A stretch of 5,162 nucleotides of DNA. Origin: Candidatus Methanophagaceae archaeon (lineage in GTDB: Archaea > Halobacteriota > Syntropharchaeia > Alkanophagales > Methanospirareceae). How positions within the stretch are numbered: the first letter of the stretch is position 1; the number at the start of each line of letters is the position of its first letter. The stretch lies in the NCBI GenBank assembly GCA_013374505.1, contig QENJ01000122.1:1-5162 (forward strand), given 5' to 3'. The position numbers and the translations under genes are program-made. This document shows, piece by piece, positions 1 to 5,162 of this stretch. The notes beneath the pieces were generated by a model. It was not told where the DNA came from, did not search any database, and saw nothing but the letters and a program-made list of their open reading frames with translations.

Positions 1-8
1 CCATGTCT

Positions 9-45
9 CCACAAGCCCGGAAAGGGCTTATGTTCAATCTTGTGG
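9..45. repeat. Nested inverted repeats at the left edge
   Basis: CCACAAG (9-15) is the reverse complement of CTTGTGG (39-45). Inside it AAGCCC (13-18) pairs with GGGCTT (24-29) around a GGAAA loop. The two stems share three bases, so they would compete instead of stacking. The 68 bases left of the tandem repeat show no coding signal I trust on either strand. They could be the edge of a small mobile element or of a gene outside the window. Confidence 0.4.
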
Positions 46-113
46 TTACTTTCGGTTTCAGCACGGGGATTTACTTTAGACCCGCCACTCAATCTGAGAG
101 CATGGGGAGAGGG

Positions 114-120
114 AAAAAAA
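114..120 (-). terminator. Oligo-T tract after dockerin relic, copy A
   Basis: Seven T residues on the minus strand follow the relic's TAG by 15 bases. The stretch between stop and tract (TAGGTGGTTGAGGGGTCG) differs at only three positions from the same stretch after the intact dockerin gene. The terminator was therefore copied along with the coding end. It probably still stops transcripts that run through the relic. Confidence 0.5.
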
Positions 121-135
121 CGACCCCTCAACCAC

Positions 136-586
136 CTACACCAGCTCTACCTCACCCACGGATACATTTTTCAGCAATCTCAAGTCGTCTTCATCTGCCG
201 GGTTGCCATCACCGTCCAGGTCGTATGTCCAGTCCCGTAGGGTTACGTTTACTGTTGCATCCGCCATCATTGCTAAGTCGCCCGCGTCCACGGGTTCACT
301 ATTTGTGTTGAAGTCGCCTTTTTGGCAGAGCGATATGTCCGCGGTTTTTGGCTCTTCGGTAGTTACTGTGACCGGGTCGGAGTCGGGCCAGTAGCCGTGT
401 CTCGTGGCGGTTAGGTTGTAAAAGCTGGGAGAAACATCTGTGAATTCGTAGTTGCCGGAATAGTCGGTTTTTGTTCATTACGGTTCCTTCAATAGTAGCT
501 AGTGTAACGGTTGCGCCGGGTATTCCTGCTGAGTCAGGACTGGTGACGGTGCCGGAGAGTGTGCCTTCCGTATCCGCTGGCAACAC
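136..586 (-). pseudogene. 3' fragment of a dockerin surface protein gene, frameshifted (copy A)
   Basis: The fragment is a paralogue of the last 140 or so residues of the intact gene at 2035-5013. It starts in frame as LPADTEGTLSGTVTSPDSAG and continues with ATVTLATIEGTVMN, matching LSGTITS and ATVTLATMDGDVIN of the intact protein. The frame then breaks at 469-472. After the break, the frame ending at 136 reads TDYSGNYEFTDVSPSFYNLT, later QKGDFNTNSEPVDAGDLAMM and DLDGDGNPADEDDLRLLKN, and ends TAG. Compared with the intact gene the break is a net loss of five bases within the stretch coding for NTTLTD. The second regulatory-like β-sandwich and both dockerin calcium loops are recognisable. There is no signal peptide and no plausible start. 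An upstream in-frame TAA lies just beyond the fragment, so it is a relic. Confidence 0.88.
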
Positions 587-601
587 ACGACATATTATTA
601 T

Positions 602-777
602 TTATAAGCAGTTTAATGGAGTTTCGTGCCGTCTTCTCGCTGTTTTATCCGTGCTCCCGTCATCCACAATCACCACAAAGCTGGTCTTAATGTCTGCGCT
701 GTCATAGACTGCACAAGATTAGGCAAATTCTTTTCTTCGTTTCTGCACGGTGTAACGGTAATATATCGGCGGTTCAT
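602..777 (-). pseudogene. 5' fragment of a family-2 glycosyltransferase, frameshifted (copy A)
   Basis: From the ATG at 777 the minus strand encodes MNRRYITVTPCRNEEKNLPN and continues LVQSMTAQTLRPALW, where TGA (670-672) ends the frame. Moving to the frame that starts at 673 gives VIVDDGSTDKTA. These are the opening β-strand/NEE motif and the D-D-G-S-T-D nucleotide-sugar-binding motif of GT-A-fold family-2 glycosyltransferases, which transfer sugars to polysaccharides, lipids or surface glycoproteins. Loss of one G, from TGGGTG to TGGTG, explains the break. After about residue 48 the resemblance ends, and a TAA follows at 602-604. Only about the first fifth or less of a usual enzyme remains, so it cannot be active. 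No ribosome site precedes the ATG. Confidence 0.8.
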
Positions 778-822
778 ATTTACTTTAGACCCGCCACTCA
801 ATCTGAGAGCATGGGGAGAGGG

Positions 823-829
823 AAAAAAA
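823..829 (-). terminator. Oligo-T tract after dockerin relic, copy B
   Basis: This is the same seven-T tract in the second repeat copy, 15 bases after the relic's TAG at 845-847. If active, it would end any transcript continuing from hicA-hicB through copy B before copy A is reached. Confidence 0.5.
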
Positions 830-844
830 CGACCCCTCAACCAC

Positions 845-1295
845 CTACACCAGCTCTACCTCACCCACGGATACATTTTTCAGCAATCTCAAGTCGTCTT
901 CATCTGCCGGGTTGCCATCACCGTCCAGGTCGTATGTCCAGTCCCGTAGGGTTACGTTTACTGTTGCATCCGCCATCATTGCTAAGTCGCCCGCGTCCAC
1001 GGGTTCACTATTTGTGTTGAAGTCGCCTTTTTGGCAGAGCGATATGTCCGCGGTTTTTGGCTCTTCGGTAGTTACTGTGACCGGGTCGGAGTCGGGCCAG
1101 TAGCCGTGTCTCGTGGCGGTTAGGTTGTAAAAGCTGGGAGAAACATCTGTGAATTCGTAGTTGCCGGAATAGTCGGTTTTTGTTCATTACGGTTCCTTCA
1201 ATAGTAGCTAGTGTAACGGTTGCGCCGGGTATTCCTGCTGAGTCAGGACTGGTGACGGTGCCGGAGAGTGTGCCTTCCGTATCCGCTGGCAACAC
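845..1295 (-). pseudogene. 3' fragment of a dockerin surface protein gene, frameshifted (copy B)
   Basis: This is the identical second copy of the relic at 136-586, with the same frameshift at 1178-1181 and the same TAG stop at 845-847. Translated in pieces it aligns with residues of about 848-992 of the intact protein encoded to its right. Over the 29 residues from LSGT to the Asn just before the break, 18 are identical to the intact protein. The relic therefore comes from an older paralogue rather than from a recent copy of the neighbour, while the two relics are recent copies of each other. Confidence 0.88.
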
Positions 1296-1310
1296 ACGAC
1301 ATATTATTAT

Positions 1311-1486
1311 TTATAAGCAGTTTAATGGAGTTTCGTGCCGTCTTCTCGCTGTTTTATCCGTGCTCCCGTCATCCACAATCACCACAAAGCTGGTCTTAAT
1401 GTCTGCGCTGTCATAGACTGCACAAGATTAGGCAAATTCTTTTCTTCGTTTCTGCACGGTGTAACGGTAATATATCGGCGGTTCAT
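1311..1486 (-). pseudogene. 5' fragment of a family-2 glycosyltransferase, frameshifted (copy B)
   Basis: This is the identical second copy of the fragment at 602-777, with the same frameshift (premature TGA at 1379-1381) and the same later TAA (1311-1313). Its upstream flank differs: 53 bases separate it from the hicB stop, and GTAAAC precedes the ATG. This may be the original 5' context of the lost glycosyltransferase gene, which would then have lain directly downstream of hicB in the same direction. A shared frameshift in both copies means the damage came before the duplication. Confidence 0.8.
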
Positions 1487-1539
1487 GTTTACTTTTTTTC
1501 TTCATTCTCTTGCCAAAAGAAAGTTATTCTGATATATGA

Positions 1540-1755
1540 CTATACTGCCACCTCAATTGATACTGCTTTAGTAAAAGGCTCAGGAATAGTTAGTTCTTCT
1601 TCTTTTAGCTCTTCAATATGGAGTGCTAGTGCCACTCTCATCATCATAATCGTTTCTTTTATCGTAGAACCCGTAGCAATACACCCCGGTAGATCAGGGC
1701 AATAAGCAGAGTAATTGCCTTCTGCTTTTTCTATAATAATAGTGTATTCAGGCAT
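1540..1755 (-). CDS. hicB: HicB-family antitoxin
   Basis: This 71-residue protein belongs to the short HicB class. The N-terminal MPEYTIIIEKAEGNYSAYCP, followed by DLPGCIATGSTIKET, is the hallmark of the partial RNase-H-like HicB fold, and a helix with LHIEELKEEE follows. HicB binds and neutralises HicA, and long forms also repress their own promoter through a C-terminal DNA-binding domain. No such domain is present, so this version probably acts only by protein binding. The ATG is supported by the family N-terminus and by an AGGAAGTG sequence (1763-1770), close to archaeal Shine-Dalgarno sites, seven bases upstream. It overlaps the 3' end of hicA, implying translational coupling. With hicA interrupted, it appears to be an intact antitoxin without a working adjacent toxin; it could still counter a HicA elsewhere in the genome. 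The stop is TAG. Confidence 0.9.
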   Translation of the reverse strand: MPEYTIIIEKAEGNYSAYCPDLPGCIATGSTIKETIMMMRVALALHIEELKEEELTIPEPFTKAVSIEVAV

Positions 1756-1951
1756 TTCTCTCCACTTCCTTTAAACCTGCTTGTTTTAGTACGCTACTCA
1801 AAGTCCCTTTGGCAATATTATCGCTTAAGTGCCCTGAAATCGTAACCAACCCCTTCTTGGTGGAATGCCTGTATTATCTATGACTACCCCTTGTTCTCAC
1901 TAAATACCACCCATCCTTTTCTATTCGTTTTATCACTTCTTTTAATTTCAT
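1748..1951 (-). pseudogene. hicA: hicA mRNA-interferase toxin, broken by an in-frame TAA
   Basis: Read through its stop, this frame gives 67 residues that look like a complete HicA: an N-terminal MKLKEVIKRIEKDGWYLVRT, the R-G-S-H motif holding the presumed catalytic His24, then YRHSTKKGLVTISGH and the C-terminal GTLSSVLKQAGL. HicA proteins are small double-stranded-RNA-binding-fold ribonucleases that cleave mRNA and are held in check by HicB. Codon 26 is TAA (1874-1876), between GSHR and YRH. Many relatives have Gln there (RGSHRQYRH), so a single CAA-to-TAA change explains it. The predicted product is a 25-residue stub. The rest of the frame is undamaged, which suggests a recent loss, a sequencing error, or a variant in part of the population. 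The frame overlaps hicB by 8 bases (ATGCCTGA). Confidence is high for the family and moderate that the stop is real. Confidence 0.85.
1763..1770 (-). promoter_or_regulatory. Shine-Dalgarno-like site of hicB inside hicA
   Basis: AGGAAGTG on the minus strand differs by one base from the archaeal site AGGAGGTG and ends seven bases before the hicB ATG. It lies within the last codons of hicA. It could let ribosomes load on hicB even though those translating hicA stop at codon 26, so loss of the toxin need not silence the antitoxin. Confidence 0.5.
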
Positions 1952-1965
1952 TATAGCACTTCAGG

Positions 1966-1974
1966 ATATATAAA
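1966..1974 (-). promoter_or_regulatory. Possible TATA box of the hicA-hicB operon
   Basis: The minus strand reads TTTATATAT here, 15-23 bases before the hicA ATG. That is slightly too close for a normal archaeal start site, which would fall a few bases inside hicA. A weaker alternative, CTTATAGTA at 1998-2006, would give a leader of roughly 25 bases. I cannot decide between them. The pair has its own 83-base upstream gap, and the oligo-T tract of the preceding gene lies within it, so an independent promoter is expected. Confidence 0.3.
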
Positions 1975-2011
1975 CTTACTTGCACCTAAAGAATCGTTAC
2001 TATAAGTATGG

Positions 2012-2019
2012 AAAAAAAA
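2012..2019 (-). terminator. Oligo-T terminator after the dockerin protein gene
   Basis: Eight consecutive T residues on the minus strand begin 16 bases after the TAG stop. Archaeal RNA polymerase commonly terminates at such oligo-T tracts without needing a hairpin, and no strong stem precedes this one. The same layout, TAGGTGG followed by a T tract, appears after both relic copies on the left, so the tract is an inherited part of the gene's 3' end. It would separate the surface gene from the hicA-hicB pair. Confidence 0.6.
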
Positions 2020-2034
2020 CGTCCTCTCACCCAC

Positions 2035-5013
2035 CTACTCCAGCACCGCCTCACCCACGGATACATTTTTCAGCAGTGTCAAGTCGTCTGCATCTGCCAG
2101 GTTGCCATCACCGTTCAGGTCGTATGTCACGTCAGATGTTCCTGCATCCTTTGCATCTTCCATCATTACTAAGTCGCCGGCATCTGCCTGATCGCCGTTA
2201 ATGTTGAAGTCGCCTTTCATGCTGAGCAATATGTCTGCGGTTGTTGGCACACTGGCATTTACGGTAATAACAGTGAAGTTATACCAGAATCTGGGTTTCG
2301 TTGCGGTTATGTTGTAATCGCCAGGTGCAACATCTGCAAATTCGTAGTTACCTGTGTTATCGGTCAGTGTTGTGTTTATCACGTCTCCATCCATAGTAGC
2401 CAACGTAACAGTTGCATCTACTAGTCCTGTTGAGTTCAAGCTGGTGATGGTGCCGGAGAGTGTGTTTGCAGCACCGGTCAACCCTTCTTCGTAATCCGCG
2501 TTTATCTCTTCTGCACACAACGCCCGGCTGTATATCTTGACCTCATCTACTGTCCCATTTATATATTCTGTTTCTGCATCTGAGTAAATCCCCGCACCTA
2601 TGTGCACGTCTGTCGGATACGCAGCAATAGCGCCTGATTTCGGTAGCGTACCGTTCAACGCAGCATTAACATAAATCCGCATCTCTGAACCGTCATAAGT
2701 CCCTGTTACGTGATACCATGTGTTTGGCTCTAAGGTTTCTGTGCTGGCTATCGCATCTTTTGTGCCTTCTGTGTTCAATTCAAAAACAAATTGGTTGTCG
2801 TGTAGTGTGAGAGCGTATTGTTGCCAGGGCGATGAACTGTTTGTGTATGGCTTAGCAATTATCTTATTCCAGCCGTCTTGCGGGATGACACCAGGATTGA
2901 CCCATGCTAATAAAGTGATTTCTTCAGCAGGATTTAACGTTGGCGAGTTCGGTATCATAACATAATCATCCAAGCCATCAAACTCAAGTGCGGAACTTAT
3001 CTTCCCCGCTGTCCAGTTTGCGCTGCCGTGGATTATGCCGTTGTTTTCGTTTCCTGATGAATCCACCGCTATTCCTTCTGTTCCTTCCTCAAAACGCCAT
3101 TCGCCAGCTAAATCCCCGAGTGGTGTTATAGTAGAAGATATTAAGGCAAAAATGACTTGTGTGGTTACACCTTCACTGACCGCTATATTAGAGTGATAAG
3201 AATCTTGGTAGTCGGGTGCTGTACAGGTAACAGTATATGTGTTTATAGGCACATCTGTTAAAGTATAAACTCCGGTTGCGTCTGTTTCAGCAGTTTTTAG
3301 TGTGCCTTCAACAGTTACTGTTGCTCCTTGTATCAGTGCTCCAGTAGTGTTTGTAACTATGCCCGCTATAATCCCGCTGGCTGTAGTGTCTATCTTCACT
3401 GTTACGTCTTTAACATGTTCAACATTGGAATCGTTGTCCACTGAGTAATACCATATCTGCGTAGTACCTTCGTCTGATACTGTTACGTTAAATCCGCTTT
3501 CGCTTATAGCTGCTACATTTTCGGCATCTGGACCTGTGGCTGTAGCGGTATCTACGGTCGTCCACGGTCCCGTCTCCGACATCTTAGAGTAATTAGTATG
3601 GCTAATGCCAGAACCACTGCTATCACTGCGAAAGGATGTTACTACTACTGGAGTGACGTGGTTCCAGCCTTCGTTGTTTGGAGCCGGGATGATGGTTGCG
3701 TTCGTTGTTGGTGTTGTTGTGTCAGGCGCAGTACCTTCAACTTCTATTATATAAGTTCCTACCCCCGTTAAAGTCGCACTTGTATGTCCCCCAGCGTCTT
3801 CGTTCAGCTTAAATGTTTTGTCATTGTCAAATTCAATTTGCAAGTTGGAAACCGCATTGTCTATCATTAATGTTCTTGTAGCATCAGGAATATTTCTTAT
3901 CGTAATGTCCAGAATATTCGGACCCTCAAAACAAGAGGGCTCTTTGATCGAGTTATTTTCAAAAACTATATCTGATACTTCTACTCCAGCTTTGTACGTC
4001 GCAAGGTATATGTCATAGGCTTCTGAATTACGAACTATATTATTTCTTATTGTAACATTCCTTATCCAACTAAGGGGCTCACTATAAGTGTAAAGAAAAA
4101 TTCCATAGTGAGAATAACTATTTGAGATTGTATTGCCTTCAACTAAGCAATCTTCTATGCCAATAAGCCACATTCCTCTCCAACAGCTTTCCAGTGTGTT
4201 ATTTCTTACAGTTATGTTTTTCATGTTGTAATTATGAATGCCTATACCGGCACCACCACCAGCATTAGAAATTACGTTATTCTCTATCAAGACATCATGG
4301 TTGTTATTATGGATATTGATAGAAGCGTGATTGTTGTCATCAAATATGTTATTTGTAATTGTGAGGTGTTGAATAAGACTTTCCGGATTAGGAACCTGTG
4401 CCCAAATAGCCGCATGTCCCGTATGAGTAATCTCTGTACCATTTATGGTTATATAGCTGTTGCTTCCATGAAAATGTATACCCGCATAACCAAGAGATGT
4501 TATTGTTATCTCATTAATATTCATACCTGTACTATGCGTAATATATATACCGTGATAATAATTTTTTATAAAGAGCCGCCCAGTTATATCGATGTAAGAG
4601 TGATATGAACTTTCAATCCCGATCCCTGTTTTATCAACTCCGTCTAATGTTGGCGTTCCGTTGTAAGCGGTTATTGTAATTGGATGTGTATCATTTCCCG
4701 AATTAGCGAAAACTATATGCTCATCATACCACGTTCCATCAATGAGATAAATCGTATCACCTGCTTGTGCTTGTTGTGCCGCATAAGATGGATGTTCCCA
4801 TGGCTCATCAACTGAAGTCCCCTTTTTGTCGTCGCTACCCCAGGTAGCGACATAGTAATCGGCGGTTGCACCTACTATACCAATCCCGGCAAACAGTAGT
4901 ACAACAGCTAATCCCATCCCCAAAAATAAGTGATAAGGGATCTCTCCGCTTTCCGCGCGCTTATGCCTTTCGGTTCTACAACACATTTTTAGCACAGTAT
5001 CTTTTGTTTTCAT
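2035..5013 (-). CDS. Secreted modular surface protein: β-helix, LamG and C-terminal dockerin-like domain
   Basis: This 992-residue protein is probably exported to the cell surface or medium. Residues 1-28 are polar and basic. Residues 29-50 form a hydrophobic segment followed by an A-T-A/D cleavage-like site at 49-52. Residues 52-395 resemble a right-handed parallel β-helix: an opening YYVATWGSDD, then Asn-rich rungs such as ITVRNNTL and VLIENNVISN, as in NosD and polysaccharide-lyase-like proteins. Residues 430-545 look like an OmpL47/Ig-like segment. Residues 547-625 and 851-930 are carboxypeptidase-regulatory-like β-sandwiches (GxVTxxxGAxxxGATVTV). Residues 633-845 are a LamG/concanavalin-like fold, with WRFEEG, ALEFDGLDDYV and NTWYHVTGTYDG. 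Residues 934-985 carry two dockerin-like calcium loops (D935/N937/N939 to D947, and D965/N967/D969 to D977). More than 20 N-x-S/T sequons suggest glycosylation. No catalytic residues can be assigned, so binding or scaffold roles and glycan cleavage all remain possible. No C-terminal anchor is visible. The ATG at 5013 is chosen because a TATA-like box lies 25-32 bases upstream. The stop is TAG. Confidence 0.93.
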   Translation of the reverse strand: MKTKDTVLKMCCRTERHKRAESGEIPYHLFLGMGLAVVLLFAGIGIVGATADYYVATWGSDDKKGTSVDEPWEHPSYAAQQAQAGDTIYLIDGTWYDEHIVFANSGNDTHPITITAYNGTPTLDGVDKTGIGIESSYHSYIDITGRLFIKNYYHGIYITHSTGMNINEITITSLGYAGIHFHGSNSYITINGTEITHTGHAAIWAQVPNPESLIQHLTITNNIFDDNNHASINIHNNNHDVLIENNVISNAGGGAGIGIHNYNMKNITVRNNTLESCWRGMWLIGIEDCLVEGNTISNSYSHYGIFLYTYSEPLSWIRNVTIRNNIVRNSEAYDIYLATYKAGVEVSDIVFENNSIKEPSCFEGPNILDITIRNIPDATRTLMIDNAVSNLQIEFDNDKTFKLNEDAGGHTSATLTGVGTYIIEVEGTAPDTTTPTTNATIIPAPNNEGWNHVTPVVVTSFRSDSSGSGISHTNYSKMSETGPWTTVDTATATGPDAENVAAISESGFNVTVSDEGTTQIWYYSVDNDSNVEHVKDVTVKIDTTASGIIAGIVTNTTGALIQGATVTVEGTLKTAETDATGVYTLTDVPINTYTVTCTAPDYQDSYHSNIAVSEGVTTQVIFALISSTITPLGDLAGEWRFEEGTEGIAVDSSGNENNGIIHGSANWTAGKISSALEFDGLDDYVMIPNSPTLNPAEEITLLAWVNPGVIPQDGWNKIIAKPYTNSSSPWQQYALTLHDNQFVFELNTEGTKDAIASTETLEPNTWYHVTGTYDGSEMRIYVNAALNGTLPKSGAIAAYPTDVHIGAGIYSDAETEYINGTVDEVKIYSRALCAEEINADYEEGLTGAANTLSGTITSLNSTGLVDATVTLATMDGDVINTTLTDNTGNYEFADVAPGDYNITATKPRFWYNFTVITVNASVPTTADILLSMKGDFNINGDQADAGDLVMMEDAKDAGTSDVTYDLNGDGNLADADDLTLLKNVSVGEAVLE

Positions 5014-5037
5014 GTTTATATATAGTTAAGAATACGC

Positions 5038-5045
5038 TATTTAAG
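5038..5045 (-). promoter_or_regulatory. Putative archaeal TATA box for the dockerin protein gene (leaderless message)
   Basis: Read on the minus strand this is CTTAAATA, a close match to archaeal TATA boxes, lying 25-32 bases before the ATG at 5013. That spacing would put transcription start within a few bases of the start codon, giving a leaderless mRNA. This agrees with the absence of any GGAGG-like ribosome site before the ATG. A second AT-rich string, TATATATAA, at about 5015-5024 is too near the ATG unless translation starts at Met10. From 5046 to 5162 I see nothing else that I can name. Confidence 0.5.
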
Positions 5046-5162
5046 GCTTACAGTTATTTACACTATATTTGCATCTATCATAAATAAAAGTTTGGAATAG
5101 CGATAAAATATATTCACACATCAGTAATTTTTGTTTCGGCGACTTCCAACTAAGACGTGAAG

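Larger units (their letters stand above)
69..777. repeat. 709-bp direct tandem repeat, copy A
   Basis: This unit is repeated head to tail at 778-1486 with a constant offset of 709 bases. I found no difference between the copies when reading them side by side. It contains, on the minus strand, a 5' fragment of a glycosyltransferase gene joined to a 3' fragment of a dockerin protein gene. Identity stops sharply at the left: position 68 is G, while the matching base 777 is T. The 8-mer TTTACTTT occurs at 70-77, 779-786 and 1488-1495, marking all three boundaries. Confidence 0.95.
778..1486. repeat. 709-bp direct tandem repeat, copy B
   Basis: This is the second copy of the unit at 69-777. Its right end falls exactly on the ATG of the glycosyltransferase fragment. 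At 1487 the base is G, where the internal junction has A (778), after which TTTACTTT is shared again before the sequences part at 1496. Since the right flank leads into hicB without disruption, this copy's right end is probably the ancestral arrangement and the internal junction is the newer one. Confidence 0.95.

Noticed and set aside
3..311. Plus-strand open frame of 102 codons at the left edge, repeated in part at 811-1020.
   Set aside because: Most of it is the complement of the dockerin relic, whose minus-strand translation matches the intact protein. The composition is low-complexity Pro/His/Arg/Ser, with no recognisable family.
70..777. The 709-bp unit as an insertion sequence or miniature transposon.
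   Set aside because: It encodes no transposase fragment. Its ends share only a short CCGCC-like match in inverted orientation, offset by several bases, and its contents are two ordinary gene fragments.
1008..1295. A 95-codon minus-strand frame (with a twin at 299-586) as an intact small protein.
   Set aside because: Its second half is out of frame with the dockerin homology. The true continuation lies in another frame after the break at 1178-1181, so the apparent tail is a frameshift product.
69..1486. A CRISPR array or phage-style retroelement repeat pair.
   Set aside because: The unit is far too long for CRISPR repeats, has no spacers, and no cas or reverse-transcriptase gene is nearby.
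1954..2034. If the TAG ending the dockerin protein were read through (for example as pyrrolysine), 27 more codons would follow, ending in TAA that overlaps the hicA ATG by one base.
   Set aside because: The oligo-T terminator lies inside this stretch, the homologous relic does not conserve the extension (it ends at a different place with unrelated residues), and the overlap can arise by chance.
4234..4608. Plus-strand open frame of 124 codons inside the large gene.
   Set aside because: It is antisense to the Asn-rich β-helix rungs, whose regular codon pattern easily leaves the opposite strand open. No domain or ribosome site supports it.

Overview
The window looks archaeal. The evidence is an AT-rich TATA-like box at the right distance for a leaderless message, oligo-T tracts just after stop codons instead of hairpin terminators, and a secreted β-helix/LamG/dockerin protein rich in N-glycosylation sequons. 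The dockerin-like repeats are of a kind I associate with Methanosarcinales, ANME and Syntrophoarchaeum-type anaerobes. That lineage guess is inference; no rRNA or taxonomic marker is present. Every gene I can support lies on the minus strand, so gene order reads from high to low coordinates.

Right part (5162-2035): one long gene encodes a 992-residue exported, modular surface protein. Its order is signal/anchor, right-handed parallel β-helix, OmpL47/Ig-like segment, carboxypeptidase-regulatory-like β-sandwich, LamG-like lectin fold, a second regulatory-like β-sandwich, and a C-terminal dockerin-like pair of calcium loops. An oligo-T tract follows its stop.

Middle (1951-1540): a short hicA-hicB toxin-antitoxin pair with overlapping reading frames. 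hicA carries an in-frame TAA at codon 26, exactly where many relatives have Gln, so the toxin appears dead while the antitoxin is intact.

Left part (1486-69): a 709-bp unit is present twice, head to tail, with no difference I can see by eye. Each unit is a chimera of two broken genes: the first about 58 codons of a family-2 glycosyltransferase (one frameshift), joined to the last about 150 codons of a paralogue of the dockerin protein (also frameshifted), including that gene's stop codon and oligo-T tract. An 8-bp motif (TTTACTTT) sits at the left end, the internal junction and the right end, as expected for a duplication through microhomology. The leftmost 68 bases hold only nested inverted repeats.

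The locus reads as an accessory region in which genes for surface proteins and their glycosylation have been duplicated, deleted and eroded around a decaying toxin-antitoxin module. I do not see convincing evidence of a wholly new system. The items most worth checking are the perfect tandem repeat, the point-mutated toxin, and the modular dockerin protein.
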